A stretch of DNA of 64,000 nt from QHXQ01 sp963788965 (GCA_963788965.1 CAWBIK010000005.1:1302001-1366000); one strand, 5' to 3'; counted from the stretch's first letter, positions 47,021-56,241 are shown. A program made the numbers and translations. Notes: a model not told the origin generated them from the sequence alone.

Positions 47021-48067
47021 TCAGGTGATCGTCAGCGGAAACAACTCGAAGCAGAGTAGGAAGACTGCGAGCGTGGCGAGCGCGACGAGTTGGCGTGCGC
47101 GGCCGAGCGGCGTGCGTTCGTCTTCGGCCTGCGGGTGGCGCACGCGCAGCATGACAAAGAGCAGCACCGCATAGACGAACCCGCTAGGGACGCCGTGCCA
47201 GCGCCAGCCCAAAAATGCGAGCGCCGCCATCAACGCGAACGCGCCGCGCCCGACCCATGTGTGGACGCGCCCGCCTGCGACCGCGAAGACCGCGTGCCCG
47301 CCGTCGAGTTGACCCACCGGCAGCAAGTTCAAACTCGTCACCAGTAGCCCGATCCATGCGGCGTAATAAAAAGGATTGAAGGCGATGGCATCAAACTGCG
47401 TGCCCATCAGGTGTGCGAACACGCGTAGTAGGAGCGGATTGTTGAAAGTGATCAGGATGCTGCCGTCAGGGATGACCGCGGGCAACGCTTCGGGTCGCAC
47501 TGTCAGGGCCGCAGCGATGGCGACGGGCACGATGACGGCGAAGCCTGCGAGCGGCCCGGCGACACCGATGTCGAACAGTGCGCGGCGCGTTGGAATCGGC
47601 GACTTGATCTTGATGAACGCGCCGAACGTGCCGGCCAGAAAGAGCGGCGGCGCGGGTATGAAGTAAGGCAGCGTTGCTTGCACGCCGTAGCGACGACAGG
47701 CGACGTAGTGCCCGCACTCGTGCGCGAGCAGGATGGCGAGCAGTGCGGCGGCGAACGTCGCGCCCTGCGCGAGCAAGGCGGGATGCGTGAGCGCGTGCTT
47801 GATCAAATGCAAGACCGTCAGCACGTAATAAGTGGGGACGTAATGCGCGTAGTCGAACCAGTGTGCGGGCGCGACGAGTTGCGGCTCAGGCACGTCGCCG
47901 TCTTTGACCGCGAGCATGACGCCCGCGAGCGTCGCCGTCAGTCCGGTCAACAGCAAGAGCGTCGCATGCCGCGTCCACTCGCGCGCCGTCGGGCGCAGGC
48001 GCACGCGCGCCGCATAAGCTGGCTCAGGCGGCACGAACGACGGCAGGCTGCGGGCTAGTTCAGACAT
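47021..48067 (-). CDS. M50-family membrane zinc metalloprotease (site-2-protease type)
   Basis: About 348 residues with several membrane segments. The zinc motif HECGH lies in LLAHECGHYVACR, and the third ligand is in NLLPVGQLDGGHAVFAVAGG (the family's NxxPxxxLDG motif). A proline-rich loop (YFIPAPPLFLAGTFGAFIKI) follows the first motif. No PDZ domain is seen, so it belongs to the short FtsH-cleaving/SREBP-like class rather than RseP. Intramembrane substrates cannot be predicted. I use the internal ATG at 48067 (MSELARSLPSF) because the upstream one runs into a repeat. Confidence 0.88.
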   Translation of the reverse strand: MSELARSLPSFVPPEPAYAARVRLRPTAREWTRHATLLLLTGLTATLAGVMLAVKDGDVPEPQLVAPAHWFDYAHYVPTYYVLTVLHLIKHALTHPALLAQGATFAAALLAILLAHECGHYVACRRYGVQATLPYFIPAPPLFLAGTFGAFIKIKSPIPTRRALFDIGVAGPLAGFAVIVPVAIAAALTVRPEALPAVIPDGSILITFNNPLLLRVFAHLMGTQFDAIAFNPFYYAAWIGLLVTSLNLLPVGQLDGGHAVFAVAGGRVHTWVGRGAFALMAALAFLGWRWHGVPSGFVYAVLLFVMLRVRHPQAEDERTPLGRARQLVALATLAVFLLCFELFPLTIT

Positions 48068-48073
48068 AAAGAG

Positions 48074-48145
48074 AAGCAATCAGTAGTCAGCTTTCAGCTA
48101 AAGACGAAAGCTGATTGCTGACCGCTGACTGCTGACGGCTGATCG
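48074..48145. repeat. Intergenic hairpin, GCTGACTG/CAGTCAGC family
   Basis: aagcaatcagtagtcagc and tttcagc on the left are mirrored by gaaagctgattgctgaccg and ctgactgctgacggctgat on the right. It fills exactly the gap between the HU stop (48146) and the M50 protease start. Confidence 0.8.
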
Positions 48146-48475
48146 TCACTCGTCATTCGTGACAGGCGTTTCGGTATCGTGGATGTCGTCGCCTTCTTCG
48201 GCGGTGAAGCCGTGGGCTTGGAGTTCCTTGCCGGGTTTGAAGCGGATGGTCTTGCCTTGTGGGATGGCGACTTCTTCGCCGGTGCGCGGGTTGCGCCCGA
48301 CGCCGCGCTTGCGCGGTTTGACGACGAAGACGCCGAAGCCGCGCAGTTCGATCCGCTCGCCGCGCGCCAGCGCCTCCTTCATCGAATGAAAGAGCGCATC
48401 CACGGCCTGCTCGGCCTTCATCTTGGGCACGCCCGTGCGGTCGGCGACGCGATTCACGATGTCGAGTTTAATCAC
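48146..48475 (-). CDS. HU/IHF-family nucleoid protein
   Basis: A 109-residue DNA-bending protein: helical N-terminus (MIKLDIVNRVADRTGVPKMK, ALFHSMKEALARGERIELRG), core FGVFVVKPRKRGVGRNPRTG and arm region EEVAIPQGKTIRFKPGKEL. The proline at the tip of the DNA-inserting arm and the RNP-TG motif are conserved. An acidic extension of about 18 residues (EEGDDIHDTETPVTNDE) goes beyond the usual 90-residue length. It shares a divergent promoter region with lepB. Confidence 0.93.
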   Translation of the reverse strand: MIKLDIVNRVADRTGVPKMKAEQAVDALFHSMKEALARGERIELRGFGVFVVKPRKRGVGRNPRTGEEVAIPQGKTIRFKPGKELQAHGFTAEEGDDIHDTETPVTNDE

Positions 48476-48532
48476 GCTTCGTTAGCCTCCGTCAATGATG
48501 CCTTGGGGATCGTGGTCGGTTCGGATTAGTGT

Positions 48533-48560
48533 TTGACAACACTTGACTTAGCGATAATAG
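48533..48560 (+). promoter_or_regulatory. Sigma-70-like promoter upstream of lepB
   Basis: TTGACA at 48533-48538 and TAATAG at 48555-48560 with a 16-base spacer, pointing toward lepB (start 48679). A second ttgact lies inside the spacer. Confidence 0.45.
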
Positions 48561-48678
48561 AGACGCGCGCGCGCGCCTGTCAAGGACAAGCCACGGGGCC
48601 TGCCGTCGGCCTCGCGTTGACAAGCGGGCCGACGGGCGGCTAACCTCAAAATCTAGCGCCGGGACACGCGCCTAAACA

Positions 48679-49377
48679 ATGGCCATTTTCAAACGCACAA
48701 ACAAGAGCCGATACCGCTTCGGCGACATCAGCGCGGCCGACGACCGCGACATCGAAGTGCAGAGCTTCGAGGTGGAATCACGCAAGCACTTCTGGGCCGA
48801 GGCTCGGCTGCTGGCGCGCGACCTGATGTTCGCCGTGATGTTGATGGTGCTGTTCGTCGTCTTCGTCGTGCAGCCCGTTAAGGTTGAAGGCACGTCGATG
48901 CTGCCGCGCTTGCATGACGGCGAGCGCATCTTCGTCAACAAGCTGGTCTATTATCATGTGCCGCCGCTGGCGCGCGGCGACATCGTGGTCTTCTGGTTTC
49001 CCGACGACCCGGATAAGAGTTATATCAAGCGCGTGATCGGGTTGCCGAACGAGATGGTCGAAGTGCGCGACGGGCGCATTCGCATCAACGGCAAGGAACT
49101 CGACGAGCCGTATCTCGATCCGCAACTCAACGCCTCGCACGTCAGCCAGCCGCCCGTCATCGTCAAACCGCACTACTATTTTGTCATGGGCGACAACCGC
49201 GACCATTCGAGCGACTCGCGCTATTGGGGACTCGTGCCCGAAAAATATATCTACGGCAAGGCGCTGCTGCGCTACTGGCCGCTCTCGGCCGCGAGCTTCA
49301 TCCGCCACGAAACTGACTACGCGCTGACCGCCCCGAACACAAGCCCGACACCCGACGACGAAGAGGTCGAGCCATAA
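48679..49377 (+). CDS. lepB: Signal peptidase I
   Basis: A 232-residue membrane serine protease that removes signal peptides from exported proteins. One membrane segment (MFAVMLMVLFVVFVVQPVKV) leads to the nucleophile Ser in VEGTSMLPRL. The catalytic Lys is in SYIKRVIGLPNE, and the late boxes GDNRDHSSDSRYWG and VPEKYIYGKALLRYWP are present. The cytoplasmic N-terminus (about 50 residues) and an acidic tail are longer than minimal. The many exported proteins in this window would be its clients. The next gene starts 19 bases on. Confidence 0.95.
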   Translation: MAIFKRTNKSRYRFGDISAADDRDIEVQSFEVESRKHFWAEARLLARDLMFAVMLMVLFVVFVVQPVKVEGTSMLPRLHDGERIFVNKLVYYHVPPLARGDIVVFWFPDDPDKSYIKRVIGLPNEMVEVRDGRIRINGKELDEPYLDPQLNASHVSQPPVIVKPHYYFVMGDNRDHSSDSRYWGLVPEKYIYGKALLRYWPLSAASFIRHETDYALTAPNTSPTPDDEEVEP

Positions 49378-49396
49378 CGAACAGTCGCCAGTAGAT

Positions 49397-50692
49397 ATGA
49401 ATTTGTTGAAGCCACTGCTGTTGATGTTCTACGCGCCGGGGCGTGCGCTCGCGGCCGTGCGCGACCGTGCGCCGCTCGGCGTGGCGGCGGTGCTGGCGCT
49501 CGTGGCTCAAGTTGGACTGACGCTCTATTCGCAGTGGCCGTTTCTGTTCCCGGCGTTGGTGCGCGCCGGGGCGTGGGTCGTGTTCGGCTTGGTGCGCGAT
49601 GCGGCCGGGTCTTTGTTGTTGATCGCGTTTGCGTTCGTGCCGGCGCTCGTGTTGTTCGCCAACTGGTTCGAGCGGCGCGGCAGTTTCCGGCTCGTCTTGC
49701 AGCAAGAGTATGCGCCGCTTGCGTCCGCCGTCTTTTATGCATGGACGGCGGCGCATCTGATCGCGCTGCCGCTCGCTTGGCTCACGCGCCGCAGCGGCTT
49801 CGAGGCCGACGTGATCACGCAGACCCGGCAGACGATGGAGCGCATGGCCGCGCAACAACAAGTGACCGGCGCAGAACTGGCCCGCTGGCTCGACCCGCAA
49901 CTGTTGGTGGCGAATTTCGCTTTCACGTTAGTGCTGCCGTTCGTGGCGCTCTGGACGCTCTGGGCCGTGCGCGTCGTGTTTCGCATCTCGTGGGCGCGGG
50001 CGCTCGCGGTCTTGGTCGGCAGCGGCGTCGTGCTGTTCTTCGCGTGGCCCGTGCTTGATAGAGTCAGACCGATCTTGTCGTCGCCGTTCCTGCTGCTCAT
50101 GCTTGTCTTCTTAGTGCGCGGCTATCTCGGCGAGATAATGCAGACGCAACGCGCGCGCGCAAACTTCCGGCAGAACCTCGAAGCCGCGACCCTGAACCCG
50201 GCCGATGCGTCGGCACATTACAACCTCGCGCTGATCCACTTGCAGCGCAAAGAACTCGACGAGGCGCGGCAACGTTTCCTGCGCGCCATCGAGATCGACG
50301 CCGACGAAGTGGACGCGCATTATCAACTGGGCCGCATCAGTCGCACCGAAGGCAAACTGGCCGAAGCGATCCAACACTTCGAGCAGGTCGTCACGCGCGC
50401 ACCGCAGCACGCGCAGCACGAAATCTGGCGCGAGATCGGCGCGACCTACTTGGCCGCCGGCCAATACACCGACGCGCTCGACGCGCTCGAACAGTTCCTC
50501 GCGCAACGCCCGTCCGATCCCGAAGGCTTGTATCTCAAGGGCCGCGCGCTCGCCGGTTTGGGCCGTCAACGCGAAGCGACCGAGGCCATGCGCGCCTGCA
50601 TCGAAGCCGTCCAGACCGCGCCCGCCTACAAGTACCGCGCCGACAAACGCTGGCTCAACGAAGCGCAGCAATTCTTACGCACGCAAGCTTGA
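49397..50692 (+). CDS. Yip1-type membrane domain with C-terminal TPR repeats
   Basis: A 431-residue protein. The first ~250 residues have five or six hydrophobic segments with Yip1-like character (RALAAVRDRAPLGVAAVLAL, ALVLFANWFERRGSFRLVLQ, NFAFTLVLPFVALWTLWAVR). From about residue 265 there are four tetratricopeptide repeats (PADASAHYNLALIHLQRKEL, DEVDAHYQLGRISRTEGKLA, WREIGATYLAAGQYTDALDA, PEGLYLKGRALAGLGRQREA). It probably scaffolds proteins at the inner membrane; partners are unknown. It is close behind lepB and may be co-transcribed. Confidence 0.8.
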   Translation: MNLLKPLLLMFYAPGRALAAVRDRAPLGVAAVLALVAQVGLTLYSQWPFLFPALVRAGAWVVFGLVRDAAGSLLLIAFAFVPALVLFANWFERRGSFRLVLQQEYAPLASAVFYAWTAAHLIALPLAWLTRRSGFEADVITQTRQTMERMAAQQQVTGAELARWLDPQLLVANFAFTLVLPFVALWTLWAVRVVFRISWARALAVLVGSGVVLFFAWPVLDRVRPILSSPFLLLMLVFLVRGYLGEIMQTQRARANFRQNLEAATLNPADASAHYNLALIHLQRKELDEARQRFLRAIEIDADEVDAHYQLGRISRTEGKLAEAIQHFEQVVTRAPQHAQHEIWREIGATYLAAGQYTDALDALEQFLAQRPSDPEGLYLKGRALAGLGRQREATEAMRACIEAVQTAPAYKYRADKRWLNEAQQFLRTQA

Positions 50693-50830
50693 ACGAACAC
50701 GGGTCGAGCTTGCGCCGATCAAACTCAGCACGAATGTCAGCCGCCGTCCGCGCCAAGCGTTGAGTTATACAATCGGTCAACGATTGCGCGTTGTGCCCGG
50801 TCACAATTGATCTGCTATCTTTAGCGCACT

Positions 50831-51946
50831 ATGACTGAGACGAAAGCCGCGCTGCTGGCGCTGGAAGATGGCCGGACGTTTCGCGGGCGCGCGTGGGGCG
50901 CTGCGGGCGAGCGTTGCGGCGAGATGGTCTTCAACACTTCGATGACCGGCTATCAAGAGGTCTTGACTGATCCGTCTTACGCCGGCCAGATCGTTTGCAT
51001 GACCTATCCGCTGATCGGCAACTACGGTGTGAACAATGCTGACTCTGAATCAGCGCGCCCGTGGGTTGAAGGCTTCGTCGTGCGCGAGGCAAGCCGCATG
51101 GCTTCGAGTTGGCGCGCGGAAGAGACGCTCGACGCTTACTTGAAACGTTGGCAGATCGTCGCCATCGATCACATAGACACGCGCGCGCTTGTGCGGCACA
51201 TACGCGACCGGGGCGCGATGCGCGCTTGTTTGTCGTCAACAGATTTGGACGTGGATAGTGTCGTGGCGAAAGCGCGCGCGTCCACGCCGATGGAGAATAG
51301 GGAACTGGCGAGCGTGGTCACGACGCAGCAGCCTTACGTTGTGCCGGCCGCCCACACCGAACGCTTCCACGTGGTCTGTTACGACTTCGGCGTGAAGCTC
51401 AACAGCTTGCGCGAGTTTGCCGCCGCCGGTTGTCGCGTGACGGTCGTGCCGGCCGCGACGCCCGCCGCCGAAGTGCTGGCGTTGCGGCCAGACGGCATCT
51501 TCCTCTCGAACGGTCCCGGCGATCCGGCGGCGATGTCCGAAGTGGTTGAAGAGATCAGGCGTGTCACGCAGTCGGGCGTGCCCGTGTTCGGCATCTGCTT
51601 CGGTCATCAGTTGCTTGGGCGCGCGTTCGGCGGCACAACTTACAAGTTGCGCTTCGGGCATCGCGGCGGCAATCAGCCCGTGCTGGATCGCGCGGCGGGC
51701 ACGGTTGAGATCACGTCGCACAACCACGGCTTCGCCGTCGATGCCGCGAGCTTGCCGGCCGACGTTGAAGTCACGCACGTCAATCTCAACGACGATTGCG
51801 TCGAGGGCTTGCGGCATCGACGTTTGCCTGTCTTCTCCGTCCAGTATCACCCGGAAGCCGCGCCGGGGCCGCACGATGCCGCGCACCACTTCCGGCGCTT
51901 CATCGAACTGATGGAACAGCAACACCAGCCGACGCACGTTAGTTAA
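50831..51946 (+). CDS. carA: Carbamoyl-phosphate synthase small (glutaminase) subunit
   Basis: A 371-residue CarA. It hydrolyses glutamine and channels ammonia to CarB for carbamoyl phosphate, feeding arginine and pyrimidine synthesis. The N-terminal domain is recognised by GEMVFNTSMTGYQEVLTDPS and the class-I amidotransferase by LSNGPGDPA, VPVFGICFGHQLLGRAFGG (catalytic Cys in GICFGHQ), SHNHGFAVD and QYHPEAAPGPHD (His, Glu). All catalytic residues are intact. carB is not adjacent. Confidence 0.95.
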   Translation: MTETKAALLALEDGRTFRGRAWGAAGERCGEMVFNTSMTGYQEVLTDPSYAGQIVCMTYPLIGNYGVNNADSESARPWVEGFVVREASRMASSWRAEETLDAYLKRWQIVAIDHIDTRALVRHIRDRGAMRACLSSTDLDVDSVVAKARASTPMENRELASVVTTQQPYVVPAAHTERFHVVCYDFGVKLNSLREFAAAGCRVTVVPAATPAAEVLALRPDGIFLSNGPGDPAAMSEVVEEIRRVTQSGVPVFGICFGHQLLGRAFGGTTYKLRFGHRGGNQPVLDRAAGTVEITSHNHGFAVDAASLPADVEVTHVNLNDDCVEGLRHRRLPVFSVQYHPEAAPGPHDAAHHFRRFIELMEQQHQPTHVS

Positions 51947-51970
51947 CGTGTCAGCCCGAAGGGCGTATGT

Positions 51971-52399
51971 ATGGCAGACGTTGGTTTATATAACTTGGTC
52001 GGGCTGTTGCTGCTCGTCTTCGGCTATCTCATCAAGTACAAGCGGCAGGTGCGCCTGATCGCCGGCTACGATGCGCGCAAGGTGCGCGACGCGGCGGGAC
52101 TGGCCGATTGGGTCGGCACAAAACTGCTCTGGCTCGCAGGCTTCAGTTTTGTTATGGCCGTGCTCGCTTATCTATTGCCCGGCTTCAACACCGCGACCTC
52201 GATCATCTTCGTCGTGGTCGTAGCCGGCACATGCCTCTATACGGCGGCCGGGGGGCAACGCTTCACGCACGCGGGCGCGGGCCACCAACTCACGGCCGCG
52301 GCGCAACGTGAGTTGCGCGAACCTGCGCCGACCGAACCACCCGTCGCACAGTTCGACGAACGAGGCCGCACGCCCACCGAGCGCGCCATGCGCTCTTAA
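51971..52399 (+). CDS. DUF3784-like small membrane protein
   Basis: 142 residues with three hydrophobic segments: LYNLVGLLLLVFGYLIKY, LLWLAGFSFVMAVLAYLLP and SIIFVVVVAGTCLYTAAG. Between them is IAGYDARKVRDAAGLADWVG, the pattern typical of DUF3784. A polar tail (REPAPTEPPVAQFDERGR) follows. Function is unknown. Its end overlaps the convergent transporter gene by four bases. Confidence 0.65.
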   Translation: MADVGLYNLVGLLLLVFGYLIKYKRQVRLIAGYDARKVRDAAGLADWVGTKLLWLAGFSFVMAVLAYLLPGFNTATSIIFVVVVAGTCLYTAAGGQRFTHAGAGHQLTAAAQRELREPAPTEPPVAQFDERGRTPTERAMRS

Positions 52400-53643
52400 T
52401 CTTTTTCGTTTTTATCTTTGTGCCGCCGGCTTTGGCGCGTTGTCTGCGCGGGCGGGCTTTCGTCCGGTTGCAGGAGCGAGGCGACGAGGCCTTCGTCCGC
52501 GCCGCGATGCTCCATCCAGTGGCGATAGATGACGGAGATGATCGCAGTCACGGGGATAGCAAGAAAGATGCCCGCGATGCCCGCTAACTCCGCGCCGCAG
52601 AGGATGGCTAGGATGATGGCGAGCGGGTGCAGGTGTATGCCCTGCCCGATGATGCGCGGGTAGGTCACGTAGTCATGCACGATGCGTAGCACGAGGAGGA
52701 AGACGAAGACACTGATCGCCTGCCCCGTCGAGTGAAAGCTGGCTAAGAGGACTGCTAAGATCGCAACGGTGAGCGGGCCGACGAGCGGGATGAACTCAAG
52801 AAAGGCCGCGACGATGCCGAGCACCACCGCGTAAGGCACGCCGATCAACAGAAAGCCGACTGTGCATAGCACGCCGATCAGCAGGCACGCGATCAACTGC
52901 GCGCGGATGTAAGCCGCGAGCGTCGAGTTCACATCTTGAAAGAGTTCGTCGCCGCGCCACCTGAGCCGCCCGCGCGGCAACATCTGCAAGGCCGAACGGC
53001 GAAACGTGTCCGCATCCTTCAATAGAAAGAAGGCGAGGATCGGGATCAGCACGAGCCACGGGATGTATGTGAGCAAGCCTGCGGCGTGAATCAGCGTCCC
53101 GCTCGCGTAGCCGCTGATGCCCTCGAACGCGCGCCCGACCGCCGTGTTGACATACTCGCGCACGCTCGCCGGCAGACGCGTGCTTTGATAGAAACGCTGC
53201 CAACTCTGCACGCGCTCCTGCACGCCGCGAAAATAAGCGGGCGCGGTCTGCGCCAGTTGCGTTAATTGATCGCTGACGACGGGCAGCAGTAGCAAGACGG
53301 TCAAACCAAGCGCGCCGAAGATCAACAGATAGACAAGCCCGATAGCGACCGGGCGCGGCATCATGCGCGTGCGTGCGCCGACCTTGAACGGGCGATGCAC
53401 AAGTTCGACCAGCGGCGCGATCAAATAGGCGAAGAAGATCGACAGCACGAGCAGCAGCAGCACGCCCGTCAAACGGTAGAGCGCCCAGATGAAGACGGCG
53501 ACGAGCACGAAGATCATGATCAGCCGCAAGATGGCGCGCGTCTGCGGCCACGTCGCTTCCGCCACGGCCACGGCGGTGCGGGCCGCCGTCCTGACCTCTT
53601 GCCGCTCCGCCTTCTGCTCTGCCTGCTGTTCAGTCTCGGCCAC
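52396..53643 (-). CDS. AI-2E (TqsA/PerM)-family membrane transporter
   Basis: A 415-residue protein with about eight membrane segments arranged as in the AI-2E transporter family (LIMIFVLVAVFIWALYRLTG, IFFAYLIAPLVELVHRPF, FIPLVGPLTVAILAVLL, HLHPLAIILAILCGAELAGI, FLAIPVTAIISVIYRHW). Members include TqsA (autoinducer-2 export), PerM, and some sodium/proton antiporters, so the substrate is uncertain. Both ends are charged and cytoplasmic. A tandem-repeat hairpin separates it from the PilZ gene upstream. Confidence 0.88.
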   Translation of the reverse strand: MAETEQQAEQKAERQEVRTAARTAVAVAEATWPQTRAILRLIMIFVLVAVFIWALYRLTGVLLLLVLSIFFAYLIAPLVELVHRPFKVGARTRMMPRPVAIGLVYLLIFGALGLTVLLLLPVVSDQLTQLAQTAPAYFRGVQERVQSWQRFYQSTRLPASVREYVNTAVGRAFEGISGYASGTLIHAAGLLTYIPWLVLIPILAFFLLKDADTFRRSALQMLPRGRLRWRGDELFQDVNSTLAAYIRAQLIACLLIGVLCTVGFLLIGVPYAVVLGIVAAFLEFIPLVGPLTVAILAVLLASFHSTGQAISVFVFLLVLRIVHDYVTYPRIIGQGIHLHPLAIILAILCGAELAGIAGIFLAIPVTAIISVIYRHWMEHRGADEGLVASLLQPDESPPAQTTRQSRRHKDKNEKD

Positions 53644-53690
53644 GGATCATTCCTCGCGCGTTACACGGCTCAACTCAAGCGGGCCAAAAT

Positions 53691-53750
53691 AAACCACAAA
53701 GACACAAAGCACACAAAGCAAAACTTCGTGCCCTTTGTGGCTTCGTGGTT
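53691..53750. repeat. Intergenic hairpin, CTTTGTGGTT family
   Basis: aaaccacaaagacacaaag and cacacaaag on the left are mirrored by cttcgtgccctttgtggc and ttcgtggtt on the right. It belongs with 9508 and 19481. Confidence 0.8.
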
Positions 53751-53768
53751 AAACTCTCGGTCGCGCCT

Positions 53769-54152
53769 TCAGTCGTCTTCGTAAGTTTCATCGGGCAGCG
53801 AACTGAGATAGGCGGCGTGTTCCCAGACCAGCCCGCGCCACTCGTCAGTCGCGTTGATGAGTTGCAGCGCGGCGAGCGGCTGCGCCGGGTTGCGCTCGAC
53901 GCGCAAGACCTCGACCGCCGCTTGTATCTTCGTGCTGCTGTCTTCTTCATCAAGCACGGCCAGTTGCACGCGGCTGCCCACGTCTGGCAACTGATGCAGG
54001 TGTACGAGCGCGCCCGCCGGGCCGACGTTCTCCGTCTCGCCCTCGACGATGACGTGTTCGCCCGAACCCGAATCGTCCCACTCGGCCCGCACCGGCAGAC
54101 TCACCACGTAGCGCGGCCCCGACCGCTGCTCACTCGCATAGTTCAGCGCCAT
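53769..54152 (-). CDS. PilZ-domain protein (cyclic-di-GMP receptor type)
   Basis: 127 residues from ATG 54152 (MALNYASEQRSGPRYVVSLP). The RxxxR part of the cyclic-di-GMP site is present in QRSGPRYVV. The second motif, normally (D/N)xSxxG, reads TENVGPAGALVHL, that is NVGPAG with the Ser replaced by Gly, so binding may be weaker. A six-stranded barrel is suggested by VIVEGETENVGPAG, VGSRVQLAVLDEED and IQAAVEVLRVERN. PilZ proteins often control pili or exopolysaccharide. The GGDEF protein at 23969 could supply the ligand. Confidence 0.82.
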   Translation of the reverse strand: MALNYASEQRSGPRYVVSLPVRAEWDDSGSGEHVIVEGETENVGPAGALVHLHQLPDVGSRVQLAVLDEEDSSTKIQAAVEVLRVERNPAQPLAALQLINATDEWRGLVWEHAAYLSSLPDETYEDD

Positions 54153-54167
54153 ATAATGCAATGCAAT

Positions 54168-54246
54168 GATGAACGATGACGGATGCATGATGAATAACAG
54201 ACAAGCTGTTTGCTATTCATCATGCATCATGCATCATGCATCATTT
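54168..54246. repeat. Intergenic hairpin, TGCATCA/TGATGCA family
   Basis: gatgaacgatgacggatgc and atgatgaata on the left, mirrored by tattcatcatgcatcatgca and tcatgcatcattt (three tandem CATCATG units) on the right. The loop aacagacaagctgttt is itself inverted. It separates acs from the PilZ gene. Confidence 0.85.
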
Positions 54247-54253
54247 CCTTTCC

Positions 54254-56212
54254 TCATTCTTCTTCCTGCGCGCGCAGTTTTTCGAGCACGGAGAAATCTT
54301 CGAGCGTGGTCACGTCGCCCACCACCGAACCGCTGGCGGCGATCTCGCGCAGGAGTCGCCGCATGATCTTGCCGGAACGAGTCTTGGGCAGCGTGTCCGT
54401 GAAGCGTATGTCGTCGGGCTTCGCCAACGCGCCGATCTCTTTGGCGACGTGGCGGCGCAGCACGTCTTTCAACTCTTCCGCCGCGACCCGTGTGCCTTCG
54501 AGCGTGACGAAGGCGACGATAGCTTGGCCCTTCAGTTCGTCGGGCCGACCAACCACAGCGGCCTCCGCCACCGCCTCGTGCGAGACGAGCGCGCTTTCGA
54601 TCTCCATTGTGCCCAAACGATGACCGCTCACGTTTATGACATCATCAACGCGCCCCATAATCCAGTAATAACCGTCTGGGTCGCGCCGCGCGCCGTCGCC
54701 CGCGAAATAGACGCCCTCGATCTCGCCGAAGTAAGTCTGTCGATAACGCTCGTCGTCGCCCCAGATCGTGCGCAACATCGCGGGCCACGGGCGCTTGATG
54801 ACGAGATAGCCGCCCACATTGTCGGGCACAGGCTCGCCCGTCTTGGTCATCACGTCAACGGCGATGCCGGGCAGCGGCTTCGTGGCCGAGCCGGGCTTCG
54901 TGGGCGTTGCGCCGGGCAGCGGCGCGATCATGATGCCGCCCGTCTCCGTCTGCCACCACGTATCGACAATCGGGCAGCGCCCGCCGCCGATTGTCTCTCG
55001 ATACCACATCCACGCCTCCGGGTTGATCGGTTCGCCGACCGTGCCGAGCAGACGCAAACTGGACAGATCATGTTTGCGCGGCCACTGTTCGCCCCACTTG
55101 ATGAAGGCGCGAATGGCGGTCGGCGCGGTGTAGAAGATGTTGACGCGATGCCGCTCGATCATGGCCCAGAAGCGATCCGGTTCAGGCCAGTTCGGCGCGC
55201 CCTCATACATCAACGTGGTCGCGCCGTTCGACAGCGGCCCGTAGACGACATAACTATGGCCCGTCACCCAACCGATGTCGGCCGTACACCAGTAGACATC
55301 TTCCTCTTTCAGATCGAAGACCCACTTGCTCGTCAGGTGCGCCCACAACAGATAACCGGCCGTCGTGTGCATGATGCCTTTCGGCTTGCCCGTCGTGCCC
55401 GACGTGTAGAGGATGAACAGCGGATGCTCGCTCGGCAGTTCTTCCGCCGGGCAGACGGCCGACGCCGCGTCCATCCATTCATGCCACCAATGATCGCGCC
55501 CCAACTGCATCCGCACGTTCGACCCCGTGCGCCGCACCACGATGCACGTCTCAATCGTCGGCGTCTGCTTCAACGCTTCATCGACGGCCGGTTTGAGTTT
55601 GATCTCAGTGCCGCGCCGGTATGCGCCGTCGGCCGTGACGATAACCTTGCAGCCCGCGTCGTTGATGCGGTCGCGCAGGGCATCGGCCGAGAAGCCGCCG
55701 AAGATAACCGAGTGCGTCGCGCCGATACGCGTGCAGGCGAGCATGGCGATGGCCAGTTCGGGGACCATCGGCATGTAGAGCGCCACGCGGTCGCTGCGCT
55801 CGACGCCCGCGCGCTTCAAGACGTTGGCGAAACGGCAGACCTCGCGGTGCAGTTGTTGATAAGTAAGCGTGCGCTGTTCGCCCGGCTCGCCTTCCCAGAT
55901 AAGCGCGGCCTTGTTGCGTCGCCACGACAGCAGATGGCGGTCGAGACAGTTATAAGAGATGTTCAACTCGCCGCCGACGAACCACTCCGCGTGCGGTGGC
56001 TCCCACTTAAGCACCGTGTCCCAACGTTTGAACCAGCTTAACTCTTCGGCCATGCGCGCCCAGTAAGCGTCGGGGTCGCGCTCGGCTTCGGCGCACAACT
56101 GCTCATAGTCGCGCATCGACTTGATGTGCGCGCGCTCGGAAAACTCCGGCGGCGCGGCGAAGACGCGCTCCTCGTGCAGCACCGATTCGATGTTCGTCGT
56201 AGGCGTGGACAT
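54254..56212 (-). CDS. acs: Acetyl-CoA synthetase
   Basis: A 652-residue AMP-forming ligase that makes acetyl-CoA from acetate, ATP and CoA. Visible are SGTTGKPKG (P-loop-like A3 motif) in YTSGTTGKPKGIMHTTAGYL, VDTWWQTETGGIMIAPLPG, WGDDERYRQTYFGEIEGVYF, GDGARRDPDGYYWIMGRVDD and the C-terminal lysine in PKTRSGKIMRRLLREIA. That lysine is the conserved site for regulatory acetylation. Length and all active-site blocks are normal. A short hairpin lies upstream between it and the divergent dipeptidase gene. Confidence 0.96.
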   Translation of the reverse strand: MSTPTTNIESVLHEERVFAAPPEFSERAHIKSMRDYEQLCAEAERDPDAYWARMAEELSWFKRWDTVLKWEPPHAEWFVGGELNISYNCLDRHLLSWRRNKAALIWEGEPGEQRTLTYQQLHREVCRFANVLKRAGVERSDRVALYMPMVPELAIAMLACTRIGATHSVIFGGFSADALRDRINDAGCKVIVTADGAYRRGTEIKLKPAVDEALKQTPTIETCIVVRRTGSNVRMQLGRDHWWHEWMDAASAVCPAEELPSEHPLFILYTSGTTGKPKGIMHTTAGYLLWAHLTSKWVFDLKEEDVYWCTADIGWVTGHSYVVYGPLSNGATTLMYEGAPNWPEPDRFWAMIERHRVNIFYTAPTAIRAFIKWGEQWPRKHDLSSLRLLGTVGEPINPEAWMWYRETIGGGRCPIVDTWWQTETGGIMIAPLPGATPTKPGSATKPLPGIAVDVMTKTGEPVPDNVGGYLVIKRPWPAMLRTIWGDDERYRQTYFGEIEGVYFAGDGARRDPDGYYWIMGRVDDVINVSGHRLGTMEIESALVSHEAVAEAAVVGRPDELKGQAIVAFVTLEGTRVAAEELKDVLRRHVAKEIGALAKPDDIRFTDTLPKTRSGKIMRRLLREIAASGSVVGDVTTLEDFSVLEKLRAQEEE

Positions 56213-56241
56213 AGGCTTGCGACCTGTGCTCCTCTGAGATG

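Noticed and set aside
54236..56041. A 601-residue plus-strand frame opposite acs
   Set aside because: Arg/His/Ala-rich composition, no motif, and it lies fully antisense to an intact acetyl-CoA synthetase; it is a shadow of high-GC codon use.
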